A stretch of 64,000 nucleotides of DNA from Membranipora membranacea (Eukaryota; Bryozoa; Gymnolaemata; Cheilostomatida; Membraniporidae), in NCBI GenBank assembly GCA_914767715.1, contig OU612069.1, forward strand, positions 8,742,001-8,806,000, in the 5' to 3' direction. Positions within the stretch are counted from its first letter, which is position 1, and every line of letters begins with the position of its first letter. Below, piece after piece: positions 29,101 to 38,038 of this stretch. Under the pieces are notes generated by a model, which ran no database searches, was not told the DNA's origin, and saw nothing but the letters and a program-made list of their open reading frames with translations. The position numbers were made by a program, and so were the translations under genes.

Positions 29101-32100
29101 GTGCAGGATACACATACACACTAAACTTACATACAAATACTTACATACTGAACTTACAAATACTTATAATACTTACACGGATCAGACAGGGGATTTCCTG
29201 TTATCACAGAAAACATATCAAATGTCTTTTAGGAACACGCACTTTATATATTCTGTTTTATTGGCGTGCAATGAACATTACAACTATCGACATTTTCGTC
29301 CTTACTTTTGTGTTCTAGGCTGGTATATTTGTATTGAACATTGGGCAGACAATTATATACTCAAGTATACTAGTGAAAACCTGGAGAGTTCATCGGATCT
29401 TCAAAAAAATGCACCTCAGCAGTAAAGTAAGAATACTTATAATTATATATGTCCATGTTGTCACATAGGTTAAAACAAACAGTGCGCTTCTCTCAACTCA
29501 ACCGTCTGGTTACTTTAAAACTTTCTCCATATGAAGTAAAGTCTGAATTAAGTGACATAAGAATGCATCGAGATTTGGCTGAAGGAACCAACACTCTTTA
29601 TCAGAATTTACAGGATTTCTGAATCATAGAGGAGACATTAAAAATACCATTATGTATTTTAGTTATTTTTGAATCAGCTTTGTATTTCCATGAGTTACGC
29701 TTAACCCGGGATCTATGATAGAACTTTACTGTATCACTTTGTCTACTATGTGTGGTCCTGTACATAAACATACTACAACAGCCAATATATCCCTTTGCGT
29801 CATTTTAAATGTCCGAAATATTTCACAATAATCCATTCAATTTGCCGACACATTCTTCACAGCTTGTGTAACTGGACAAACAATGGCGACTGGACAATTA
29901 TTGTTGTTGCTAGGGCTGAAATATTTCCTGTGTTAACATGAGTATAACAAATCCTTAAACAGGTTTTTCCGGTTTGTTTTTTGTAAACAACACAAAGAGG
30001 ATTCAGACTAATGCAGAGGTGTACATACCTTCCAGGGTAGCTAGTGCACGTGTAATTATTTATTGGCCTATATCAAACTTTAACGATGGGACAGACAGTC
30101 ATTCATTTTTGGGTGTAGCACATGGGCGTAATCTTAAATATGTAAATAAAAAAGAGCTGCAAACGGCCAAAATCCTACATACTGGTAGAATTCTTGTCAA
30201 TGAGATTCCCATTGAATGGGCTGAGCTCAGTAAACATGACGTGTTCCAAGCACCAACAGTCACATGGTTAGGCCTTGTGCGGGTTGAACCCTCCAAATTT
30301 CCAGGTATTCTCAGAAATCGCAAAGAAATTCAAATGACTAAATTTTTTGTAATATTAACAGATAAGATCCAACTACGCAACTAGGTACCTGGCATTATCA
30401 AAAGTTTTACCAGTTTAACTCAAGTGCTCCTCCCCCATTTCAAATGGATCAGTTATATATGGAACTCTTAATGCCCTAAATAAAATACAAATGTAATTTC
30501 GCCTAACTTATGAAAGCATCAGACTCCACCCACACCTGTAACAAAGCAGGGTGGGTGGGTGTACCACCCTTCTTAAACAAAGTTATATTATAAAATAGAA
30601 TCTCCAGACATGACCTTGGGATTTTCTTTCTCACAGGGTACCAAGGATGAACATTTATTGCTGATGATAATTGGCTTTAGTCTGGTTGAGATTGTGATCA
30701 ATGTTCTATGGCTAAAATTGGATCACATTAGCTGTCACTTCTCAGCCAATCAGGTGAGTGGTTGGCAGCATTGATAGATAATTTGAATGAAATCTATGGT
30801 GAACTACAGAGGTACAGCTTCTGAGCCTATTGGCTAAGATCAATGTGTCACTGCCAATGGGCAATTAGTGCCTGTTTTCAGTTTTTGGCAGCTTGCTGCA
30901 CATATAATTTCAAGAGGTCCTCTATGGCGTTACCTCTAGGTTGCATTCTAGTGTCAAGGATGTATCGCACTCTCAGTATGAGGATTCAAGGTATTTTGCG
31001 TCCCTCTTTAGGGGCAGCGTAAGCTCTGTTTTGTCATAAGCAGGCAGAGGCACGGAAAAAAATTTGTCTGCCATTTCCTAAACTCTTTCCGAAGGTGTTT
31101 TGAATTCAGTTGGTGTCTGGAAATAAAAGTAGAACACAATAAAACCGTTCCATTTGGTAGTGTGCAGAATGCAGAAGATCAAGGAGCATAAGCTACCCTA
31201 TTTGTTGCCTTCTCCCTTATTTTGCATCATTCATCTTCATTTCTTTGGCATTCTGTAGGAAACACCATACTAGGATGATATTATCTCCCGAAATGAGAAT
31301 TATGTATTTGAAATATATTCTTTAATTGGCAACCAAAGCCATCTCTTTAGAAATCTTATGCACTCGGTACCAGAAAAGAACATAGACAAAAAAAGAATAA
31401 AATTGAATAGAATATCATTACCGTTGTTGATCCAGTTGACAACATTATGGTTGAATATTTTGAATAGTAATGTTCTATATGAGCTGAACTTCTCTTTTGA
31501 TCTCAAATGTATTGGTAAAGAATTGTAAGTAAATGTATAATTTAAATCATGTTTATTTACTGCAGGATGGTTTGCTAGTATGCTGGAGTGAATATCAGTT
31601 ACTATGGAGTATTCTTCTCTCTGGATATAAAATAATAGTCATACTTATAACTCTGTTCTACGCCTGGCATGTCCGTCATGTCAAACTACCCAGTCTACAA
31701 GACTCCAGGTAGGTTATGACAATGCATTAGGACCACCGATACACACTGACATTGAGACTACACTATTATAATGTGTATCTCTGATCGTTAGAGTCAATTT
31801 AGTACGAGTATCTAACATTCTGCTAAAGGAGGTGAGCTCTCCGAACAATAGCCTAGCTTGCCCACCCCTACCTTGTACAGGAGTGCGCTAAATAGATGTG
31901 ATGAATCTTATGTAAGCATATTCTCATTGGCCCGAAAGGGCATTGAATAGCAAATAAAAAGTTGATATTATTTATTTATTTAATTTATTTTATATTTATA
32001 TTTGATTTATTTTTATGTAAAATTGACTCGGGTTGTCACACCAAATTCCTTGTGATGGTACTCATGCTAAGGGAATTAATTCACTCTCTATAGATCGGAG

Positions 32101-35100
32101 ATATACATGCTATAGTATATCATGTAATCAGTGTTATATATATATATCTCCCAGAACACATTTGTCATAGTCTACTATGTTTTTTCCTAGGATCAAAAGA
32201 TTTGGTTAACTAGAGCAGGACCATTTATTTTACTTCTTTATTTCATTGCAGCTTTATATTGACCAATAGTCTGGTTATAATAGCGGTGACTGTGATAAGT
32301 TTACCTGTAGTTGCCTCTGCCAGGACTGCAAATCTCACCAGACTAGTCACTATCTCCCTAGCCATACTCATCTGGGTCTTTTCCACACTCAGCCTATTAC
32401 TCGCACCCAAGGTAAGAAAAGTGTGCATCGTGACCAACAGAACTAGCGGGCCAATAAAATAAACATAATATATGCTCTGAGGCATATAGTACATACTATA
32501 ATAACATATCTCAGCTCTGCCGTATATATCATATATTATGATTAAATTTTATAGTATAATATTTAGCGCAGAAGCTGTGATATAGTAAAGTGAACCCATA
32601 CATCCATGACCAGGGCTCTCAACCTGGGAGGATCCAAAACCTGAGTTTTGCCGATACCGTCTTGTTGGTGGCATTTCAAAGGCGTGAAACGCCCTGTGCA
32701 CAAACAGCTTAGAGTTTTAGAGCTCTGTTAGCCTCCTCAATGGGTCCGGCTGCCAAAGCCTAGAGAGCAATTTAGGCCTCTGCATATGAATGATACTGGT
32801 TTTTTAGAGTTGTTAGCAGATAATTGATATAGGATCACTGTAAAATTCTTTCGGGTAATGTATTTCATATATCACAACATAAAATTGTTTCTTTATAATC
32901 ATACAACTAGGCCACACCGATAGGAATTCCCCAACTTCGATGAATATGAGGCAAAATCTTTAGCTAGTATTCTAAAATCCCCTGAGTTGCCTGAGTTGAA
33001 CCCAAAAGCCTGAGTAACTCGGGCTAAATCTGAGTGGTTGAGAGTCCTGCCATGACTCTTAGTCATCCCCAATTATCAATTCAGTACAGTTAAATGCATG
33101 TTGTTGAATGAAACAGTGGGAATCTGTAGTGCAATTACTAATGCTGATGTTTTGAAGTACTTGTTGGTAACTCTCATTTTTGTTGAGTGCCAGTAGAGAA
33201 AGATCGATATAGGATGGTTTCGTAATGTGGCTGTTGCAAAAATAGACGTAGGCTACTAAACAATAGGAAGGAGCAGTCAATGCAAAAGGGCAGAAAAGAT
33301 AATCATTCATGCAAACTGTGTTTTCTTCCCATGTAGATATTCTTGGTGAGAAACAAAGACAACAGTAACTCAGCCGTGCGGTTCTTATTCGGAGAGTCAC
33401 TGAAGAAGAAGAATATGGATAAAGAAGACAATCACAAACCTACAGGCTGCTGCGCCAAACTAAGGCTCTGTAACAGCCAATCAGAGAGCTCGATGGGAGA
33501 CTCTGTTCTATCTCAGGAGATTGAGACACTCAAACAGCTCATCAAAGAGGTTAGTGTGATAAGATCTTGACTATTCCTTCCATTTTTATTATCAACTAAG
33601 TGGTCTAAGAAGACAGATATTTCATTGATGAAATACATATGTTTTTAAAAATCTCAATCAATCGAATTGTAAGTTGCACTACTCAAGTTTGTAATTGCTG
33701 TAGGAAACAAGTAAACAGTATTCGTCGTCATGGGTTGGTCACTTTTAAATCAGAGGTTGGAAGTTGATGATTTAATTCAGAACTTGATCACTTGTCTTTG
33801 CAATAGTTCGGACTGTGCATTTACAAATTGTTGTCATTAGTAAGTATAAATGTTGTTTTTCCTGATTGTTTTTTATGGTGTCATTGACACCGTTGGAAAA
33901 TCATAGCTTTGATGAAAATGAAATTATATATTTTTTGTGTCCTTATTTGGAATTCCCAATATTACAGAAAGATGACTCGATCCGAGAGCTGACAGACAGA
34001 TTGTTCTTTGGTGCTGACAGATTCAAAGCCTATGTTCATGAAAAGACAACTCCGAGGCCAAAGCCACAAGTTGTGACAGACAACTACTATGCATCAGCAA
34101 GAAAAACTAAATATTCCACCGCAGCTAGATCTAACCAATGGTGTGTATCGAGTTATTAAAGGCTGCGCCGATCTTATCACGCGGTGCTCATTTCTTGGTT
34201 AAAGCTTGCAGTTGACGAATAGTGTTATCAAAGAACGGGGGAGACTTGGTCGCCACTACAACCATCTCACTAACCTAAGCAGCAGCTTGTTACAATCATT
34301 GCATGACACCAGTCAGCAACATTATCACTATTATTGGCTGGGAAACTTTGATATCCGCAGGGCTGTTGCAGTTCATAAAAGACCATTTGGTGGAGTACTT
34401 CTGTTTTTGACTTGTTGAGTCCGCCATCCAGTTGGCATGAATTGTTGCAATCAAACAAACTGTACTGCGTTTGAATCCCCTGGTGGATGTATGTTTAGCA
34501 AGTTGAACCATTAATCGCACGTCTGTCTCATTGCCTGCGCTAAATGCCTGGTGATCACTTTGCCGTCAAACAACCTGAAATAAAAGCATTCAACTCCTAG
34601 TCAAATTTATAATGATGTTTAGGCTTGTCAACCTCTTCATGTACCATTCAAAATATGTTCTTCATTTGTTCACAGTTCACTTGGTGGCAGAAGAAATCAT
34701 ACCTCACCTTCTCTCGCCTCTCCAGCTAGCTCAGTAGACTCAGGCACTGTGGATGATATATACAGCACTCCACAGAGCAGACGCCTCAGCAAGTCAGCTG
34801 ACCTGAGTGTGCGAACAATGGACACAACACTGAGTCCAATCAGAGAAATGAGTGTCGGTAGAGAGCTGGTCGAGCTTGACAAACAAGGGAGACAACTTAA
34901 CCACCAGGTGTCAAGAGTAGACAGTGATCGCAGTGCAACTCCTACTACTGATAGCGCAATAAATATGTCACAAAGTAGCTCTGAAGATGAGCAGAGGATT
35001 AATAGGCCTAGTAGACATGCTAGCAGTAGGCCTGGGAGTCGCCGGAGTCAACAATCAGAGTCAGATCATATCAGTATTGCTGGCTCCACAAAGTTTAGAC

Positions 35101-35780
35101 AACTTAGTCTACATAGCAATCAAGGTGGTCTCGAAGTGGCAATCAACAATGATCTGGAAGGAAGCGCATCTATGACTGAAACAGATTTGTGTGGAACACA
35201 AAGGTCTGCGCCAACAATACCAGCTAAGATCACGACCATAACAGATGGAAAGATAGATAGTGCTTTAAACTCAGGCTTGAAACAGTCAAGAAGAGCAGAC
35301 AATGGCTCGTCTGAAATGATAAATAAAAAGCCTATAGCCTCTCCTCGACAGCATTTACCGCCTAGAAGGCTGAGTAACTCAACTCCATCAGACAACGAAG
35401 AACCATACAGACTTTTAACATCTCAGGAACATGCTATGTATGAGGCTGTAAACAAAGCCCGGCATATAATACTTAATGAGGGCTCTGAACCAATCACAGA
35501 GCAGGACACAAAAAGCCAGCCAATCACAAAAGACGTAAACACCCATCAACCAATTACGAGACTCTCAGGGAGAAGCAATATCAATAGGTCAAACAAGTCA
35601 TATATTCCTACGCAAGTACGACCTCAGACCCTCAGTAAGTCGGAGATGAAGAGTGAGGCTATATCTGATGACAAAGATACAGCAAATAACTATTTATCAG
35701 ACTCAGTAGTCGGTGATGAAGTTGAGTTGGAAATAGTGTTCCCCAAAGGAAAATCGCTGCGTTATTATTCCGAGTTGTGA
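7900..35780 (+). CDS. Class C GPCR, GABA-B-receptor-like, 17 exons, 1187 aa
   Basis: Spliced model: 7900-8103, 13090-13227, 13540-13668, 15999-16151, 16486-16578, 17016-17189, 17602-17778, 24379-24532, 27950-28136, 28787-28922, 29319-29426, 30637-30753, 31566-31708, 32252-32411, 33337-33549, 33968-34140, 34676-35780. All introns are GT-AG and all phases agree. The product has a signal peptide (1-22), a periplasmic-binding-protein-like bilobed ligand domain (about 23-405), seven membrane segments (about 439-464, 478-499, 516-537, 558-578, 603-626, 638-660, 666-689), a coiled coil (about 740-775) and a Ser-rich cytoplasmic tail of about 490 residues. The second intracellular loop reads KTWRVHRIF, the hallmark of GABA-B-type receptors. 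An in-frame TAA lies four codons before the ATG, which supports this start. The family couples to heterotrimeric G proteins at the plasma membrane; the ligand cannot be read from sequence. The tail ends in SEL, a possible class I PDZ ligand. Confidence 0.9.
9151..9387 (+). mobile_element. TIR element, family A copy 1 (non-autonomous)
   Basis: About 237 bp with ends CAGGGCTGTAGTTGTAG and CTAGAACTACGGGCATG, degenerate forms of the family termini (CAGGGCCGTAG / CTACGGGCCTG). The interior shares the GGGGAAGC, tatataaatagcaaatg and tgattctg blocks with the other copies. No coding capacity; target duplication unclear. Confidence 0.8.
9520..9717 (-). mobile_element. TIR element, family A copy 2, inverted
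   Basis: Starts CAGGCCCGTAGTTCTAGG and ends AACTACGACCCTG; flanked by the 5-bp direct duplication atttg (9515-9519 and 9718-9722). Opposite in orientation to copy 1, 133 bp away. Confidence 0.88.
10540..11059. repeat. Foldback palindrome with ~190 bp arms
   Basis: Left arm (about 10540-10735) and right arm (about 10870-11059) are inverted copies with high identity (ggaccacagcaat, cagctagttctgcagtaat, cttctcatctaagagctatg, ccctagtgctgtgccaac), separated by about 135 bp. Non-coding, in receptor intron 1; probably a foldback transposon. Confidence 0.85.
11867..12075 (+). mobile_element. TIR element, family A copy 3
   Basis: Ends CAGGGCCGTAGTTTT and GATCTACGGGCCTG; flanked by the 5-bp duplication ttgta (11862-11866 and 12076-12080). 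Confidence 0.9.
13090..13227 (+). CDS. Receptor exon 2: ligand domain lobe 1
   Basis: Acceptor ttttag, donor CAG|gttggt, phase 0-0, 46 codons. It contains LVIVGGCCQTSYC, the equivalent of the GABA-B lobe 1 strand that leads to a ligand-side loop. Confidence 0.85.
13540..13668 (+). CDS. Receptor exon 3: ligand domain lobe 1
   Basis: Acceptor ttatcctag, donor CAG|gtgaga, phase 0-0, 43 codons. It begins PVMTSFAVVRG and ends YKFLTSLPAQ, matching in position the GABA-B segment (roughly ISYGS...FPTFFR) between the lobes. Identity is low, but length and phase fit. Confidence 0.8.
13872..14079 (+). mobile_element. TIR element, family A copy 4
   Basis: Ends CAGGGCCGTAG and CTACGGGCCTG; flanked by the 5-bp duplication agtca (13867-13871 and 14080-14084). 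Closest in sequence to copy 5. Confidence 0.9.
14519..14567. repeat. Hairpin ggaacaagtttgctccctctg
   Basis: aacaagtttgctccctctg is followed, after a short loop, by cagagggagcaaacttgtt, a nearly perfect ~20 bp stem. A decayed relative with gttccc lies at 1128-1192. Confidence 0.7.
15999..16151 (+). CDS. Receptor exon 4: ligand domain lobe 2 start
   Basis: Phase 0-0, donor CAG|gttagt, 51 codons. It includes PALISILSELKVSSVCLYN, the helix-strand entry into lobe 2. A second in-frame acceptor (tctcag) would start the exon at 16017 and remove six residues; I cannot choose with certainty. Confidence 0.75.
16486..16578 (+). CDS. Receptor exon 5: ligand domain lobe 2
   Basis: Acceptor tttatag, donor CAG|gtattg, phase 0-0, 31 codons: a helix (VSALLSLMTSQGVSVS) followed by a Ser-rich loop. 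Confidence 0.8.
17016..17189 (+). CDS. Receptor exon 6: ligand domain lobe 2
   Basis: Acceptor ttgcag, donor GAG|gttggc, phase 0-0, 58 codons. It contains the VFILLT strand and the following helix with a Cys, as in lobe 2 of GABA-B receptors. A second in-frame acceptor (gtacag) would begin it at 17022. Confidence 0.75.
17602..17778 (+). CDS. Receptor exon 7: ligand domain lobe 2
   Basis: Acceptor tatttcag, donor CTA|gtgagt, phase 0-0, 59 codons. AACSYDSMMSALYALNQT corresponds to the conserved Tyr-Asp-Ala helix (AYDA..ALALNKT type) of GABA-B ligand domains. Confidence 0.88.
17779..24378 (+). other. Receptor intron 7 (6.6 kb)
   Basis: The largest intron. A palindromic element lies at 17900-18071. 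Open frames near 20884-21168 (+) and 21292-21600 (-) have no recognised motif. The rest is AT-rich and I see nothing definite in it. Confidence 0.5.
17900..18071. repeat. CTAGTCTNAGTGCTC palindromic element, copy 2
   Basis: ctagtctgagtgctcatactg at the left and cagtctgagctc at the right, with a long central inverted segment (ccactcatttccactcagtg and its inverse). In receptor intron 7. Confidence 0.75.
24379..24532 (+). CDS. Receptor exon 8: end of ligand domain
   Basis: Acceptor gattgtag, donor ACAG|gttaga, phase 0 to 1. DGDDIPVLIISVTP and ERVIGVWSP match the last strands of class C ligand domains just before TM1. It follows a 6.6 kb intron. Confidence 0.85.
24561..24763 (+). mobile_element. 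CACTGA-type miniature element, copy 1
   Basis: Starts cacactgacatcgagac and ends catgcaatagtatatcagtg, sharing both ends and the block gttagagtcaatttag with copies at 31742 and 37195. About 200 bp, non-coding, inside receptor intron 8. Confidence 0.75.
25849..26076 (+). mobile_element. TIR element, family A copy 5
   Basis: Ends CAGGGCCGTAG and CTACGGGCCTG; flanked by the 5-bp duplication gtaga (25844-25848 and 26077-26081). Shares the interior gcgagtcc..agcatcaccagtaa with copy 4. Confidence 0.9.
26429..26648 (-). mobile_element. TIR element, family A copy 6, inverted
   Basis: Starts CAGGCCCGTAGTTTTAGG and ends CTACGGCCCTC in opposite orientation to copy 5. I find no target duplication, so the ends may have decayed or rearranged. 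Confidence 0.82.
27950..28136 (+). CDS. Receptor exon 9: linker and TM1
   Basis: Acceptor gttttacag, donor ACAG|gtactg, phase 1 to 2. It encodes a short extracellular linker with an N-glycosylation sequon (NST) and TM1 (LVALGVMSSFAFMGIIYSAA). Confidence 0.9.
28175..28395 (+). repeat. AGCTAACATTTACTC interspersed repeat
   Basis: Shares gtatttgcaggaggaaaa, gctagctaac and the ending ttctagggtattg with about 10205-10400; partial copies occur near 12960, 14940, 36970, and inverted near 54230, 56700 and 60790. A dispersed short element; boundaries not defined. Confidence 0.55.
28787..28922 (+). CDS. Receptor exon 10: ICL1 and TM2
   Basis: Acceptor tattacag, donor CAG|gttggt, phase 2 to 0. RIIKLTSPNINLV is a clear match to the GABA-B motif IRLSSPxxNxL at the start of TM2. 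Confidence 0.92.
29319..29426 (+). CDS. Receptor exon 11: TM3 and ICL2
   Basis: Acceptor tgttctag, donor AAA|gtaaga, phase 0-0, 36 codons. It carries TM3 and the family signature KTWRVHRIFKK in ICL2. The TM3 cysteine usual in class C receptors is absent (position 514, Gln, at the end of exon 10). Confidence 0.93.
29427..30636 (+). other. Receptor intron 11 (1.2 kb)
   Basis: AT-rich. It holds a 136-codon open frame without an initiating ATG (29974-30384) that matches nothing I know. Otherwise nothing is visible. Confidence 0.5.
30637..30753 (+). CDS. Receptor exon 12: TM4
   Basis: Acceptor ctcacag, donor CAG|gtgagt, phase 0-0, 39 codons. KDEHLLLMIIGFSLVEIVIN aligns with the KDxxLL...LxDL start of TM4 in GABA-B receptors. 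Confidence 0.9.
30845..31050 (-). repeat. Interspersed repeat, copy 2, inverted
   Basis: The reverse complement matches 2475-2695 with moderate divergence. In receptor intron 12. Non-coding. Confidence 0.6.
31566..31708 (+). CDS. Receptor exon 13: ECL2 and TM5
   Basis: Acceptor tactgcag, donor CCAG|gtaggt, phase 0 to 2. It encodes ECL2 with Cys596, then TM5 (YKIIVILITLFYAWHVRHV), matching the YKGLL...FLAWETRNV pattern of the family. Confidence 0.92.
31742..32133 (+). mobile_element. CACTGA-type miniature element, copy 2 (with AT-rich insertion)
   Basis: Same ends and core as copy 1 but about 190 bp longer owing to extra internal sequence with tatttatttattt runs. It sits 33 nt after the donor of receptor exon 13. 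Confidence 0.72.
32252..32411 (+). CDS. Receptor exon 14: TM6 and TM7
   Basis: Acceptor cattgcag, donor AAG|gtaaga, phase 2 to 0. It encodes TM6 (LVIIAVTVISLPVVA), a short loop and TM7 ending STLSLLLAPK, comparable with the TTLCLIFVPK ending of GABA-B TM7. Confidence 0.92.
32412..33336 (+). other. Receptor intron 14 (0.9 kb)
   Basis: AT-rich intron between TM7 and the tail exons. No repeat family or coding sequence recognised. Confidence 0.5.
33337..33549 (+). CDS. Receptor exon 15: proximal tail and coiled-coil start
   Basis: Acceptor catgtag, donor GAG|gttagt, phase 0-0, 71 codons. It is a basic, Cys-containing juxtamembrane stretch followed by the start of a heptad-patterned helix (IETLKQLIKE). 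Confidence 0.88.
33968..34140 (+). CDS. Receptor exon 16: coiled-coil end
   Basis: Acceptor atattacag, donor AATG|gtgtgt, phase 0 to 2. KDDSIRELTDRLFFGADRF continues the heptads of exon 15. In GABA-B receptors a C-terminal coiled coil mediates dimerisation; a similar role here is inference. Confidence 0.87.
34676..35780 (+). CDS. Receptor exon 17: long Ser-rich cytoplasmic tail and stop
   Basis: Acceptor gttcacag, phase 2 in, stop TGA at 35778-35780, about 367 codons. Low-complexity, rich in Ser, Arg, Gln and Asp, with many potential phosphorylation sites (SRRSQQSES, SSEDEQR) and no recognisable domain. The C-terminal residues YYSEL fit a class I PDZ ligand (S-x-L). Confidence 0.92.
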
Positions 35781-36162
35781 GGCTCCAATTTCTTCTTTTT
35801 TTTTTCCACAATTTCTTTTTTATAATTCTTTTTTAAAACCTAGTCTTTGATCAATCCTAGTCATCAGTATATTCGAAGACCATGTAATCATGGTCATCAA
35901 ACAACACAGTTTTTTTTATCAAGCAATATCAATGGAAACAGCTCTGGGTTTTGTTGGATAATTTGTCTCCGTTTTCATTCAAGTACCTCTTTTTTGCACG
36001 TTTTGATAAGTTTACGCGTTGTGTATTATGCTTCTTATAGATAACTTGATCAGCTTAAGTTTCATCTACAATTCAAACCTCAATTATAAAGCTTTCATTT
36101 TGCTCATCGAAAAATACAAAAATTCACAAAAAATAAAAATAATTAATGTTGATGAGTAAATC

Positions 36163-36168
36163 AATAAA
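36163..36168 (+). terminator. Candidate poly(A) signal of the receptor gene
   Basis: AATAAA about 380 nt after the stop codon, with another at 36132-36137, in an AT-rich 3' flank. Either could be used; no transcript data are available. Confidence 0.4.
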
Positions 36169-37194
36169 TATAAAATCAGGGTTGGAATGATATAAAATTA
36201 AACAGATATAAATAACATAAAAAAAAAATTAACTGGTACATAACGTACCTAAAAAGTACCCTTTCTTTAAAAATGCACCAAAAACAGTAATTTTGTTCAT
36301 ACAGACTTTAAAACCCTCATCATCATCATCAATAATAATAAGAGTTGGTAGTAAAATAGTTTGGATATAATTTAAAATTGAAATTAGTCCCATGCGAACA
36401 ATGATCATTACATAAATGTACACTTATAATGGCTCCCTTAGGAGTGTTACAAAGTAAAAATACTTGAAGTATATTCCATCGTATAAAATAATATAAATAT
36501 TTGGATGTTTATGGTTGTTTCTTGATCATAGAAGCAACTACTTTGAATGATTGGGCGACTTTCCGAGACACGGGATTCGATCGCTGAAAATACAAATGGG
36601 TAAATGTTGTACAAAACACATGCATTTTGTACAGGAAAGTCTAGGGTCATTATTCACAAATCGTCCTCTCTTATTTCGCGCAGGGACAACTCCTTAACTC
36701 TATCCAGCCTGATGTTGTAAGCATTTTCATCTCATGAATGTATCTTGACATTTCTGAACTTTAATATATAGCAGCTAAAAGGTCAGCTGTTTAAAATGAT
36801 GGGGTAAAAACAGGGCTGCTTGAAGAGGCACTGCAGAGGAGCTTTGTTAGCATTAGGGAAATCTTCATTCCTGAGCCAGGTTGCTGAATTTAACTGAGCA
36901 TATTTATTATCAAGTGCGATATCACCAGGATGAGTGCAAGCATACCTTAAACGAGCATACCTTAAATGAGCATACCTTAAATGAGTAAAGCATTTGCAAG
37001 TGGAAAAGTTTGCCATTTCTATTTATGACTGGCTTACATTTACTCAACCTGGTTTTTTTTATGTAAACTCTCATCTACGCTGGCATGAGGTTGTTCCGAG
37101 GTTGTCATGAGGTTGTCATGAGGTTGTCATGAGGTTGTTCCCGAACAAGCTTAACTAGTCTCTGGCCTATATTTACTGCTCTAGGGCAGTGACT

Positions 37195-37390
37195 CACACT
37201 GACATCGAGACTACACTATCAACATATCTGTATCTCCAATGGTTAGAGTCAATTTAGTGTGAGAACCTAACATGCTACCGCCCCTTATCGATGAAATCGA
37301 TCTCGGGTCATCACACCTCATGGTACTCATGCAAAGTGAATTAATTCACTCTCTATTGATCAGAGATATACATGCAATAGTATATCAGTG
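37195..37390 (+). mobile_element. CACTGA-type miniature element, copy 3
   Basis: About 196 bp with the same ends and core, in the convergent intergenic spacer. Confidence 0.75.
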
Positions 37391-37441
37391 GGTATCACAG
37401 CTACAAACATGAGAAATAGCCTAAGATCTAATGTATCATTG

Positions 37442-37447
37442 TTTATT
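37442..37447 (-). terminator. ARAP: Candidate poly(A) signal of the ARAP gene
   Basis: AATAAA on the minus strand, about 530 nt after the predicted stop. It is the nearest canonical hexamer that I saw; usage is untested. Confidence 0.25.
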
Positions 37448-37978
37448 TATAAAGGGCTTCACTACCTCCCCCGTGTGCCTGAGACTAACACTGTAACACT
37501 CACCATACGATCAGCTATAGAAGAGGCAGATGTAGTCATTGATGTGTTCATTAAAGGGGAGGGACTCTGGGGAAAGCTATCATGCACCTAAAATCATCAA
37601 CAATCAATCATCAACAGCAGTCACAGTCTAAGTTCTCAGACTAAAAACAAGGTATATCAATAAGCATATATAGAGCATTTGTATGCAGCAATCTTAAGTA
37701 TGCAGAATAAACAGGGGGCCACTCAAAAGTATCTGTACTTTGAGTAAGTCATGAAGACATGCAGCAATATGTGCGCACAAAATGACAACAAACGCCAGCA
37801 GGAGCAACACATAAAAAGCTAAGACTAGCATTCCCATAATTCAATTTGAGCCTGGGAAACACGGAATTCCAAGCCTACATTTTACAAGTTTTCATTGATG
37901 AAATTCAGCAAATTGCATTATGGGATACACTTCAATTCACCCATTCTCAAGATTTGCCCCTTCCGTATCTATTTTCTG

Positions 37979-38038
37979 TCAACCGCGACCAACTGGATGC
38001 AGATGGCTCTGCTCGAATGTAATAAATGGCTGACCAAC
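37979..38038 (-). CDS. ARAP: ARAP exon 28: C-terminal tail and stop
   Basis: Acceptor gaactcag, phase 0 in, 19 codons then TGA. It adds a short tail with no motif. Chosen because phase and acceptor fit and it is the first such option after exon 27; a different 3' end is possible. Confidence 0.55.
   Translation of the reverse strand, partial: VGQPFITFEQSHLHPVGRG

Larger units (their letters stand above)
35781..37978. other. Convergent intergenic spacer between receptor and ARAP genes
   Basis: Holds the two 3' ends. It is AT-rich to about 36660, then has a tandem cataccttaaatgag motif (about 36940-36980), four copies of gaggttgtcat (about 37090-37135) and one CACTGA-type miniature element (37195-37390). 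No coding sequence is recognised. Confidence 0.6.

Noticed and set aside
29974-30384. 136-codon open frame in receptor intron 11
   Set aside because: No ATG at its start, no recognisable domain, and splice joining it to neighbours would break the well-supported TM3-TM4 continuity.
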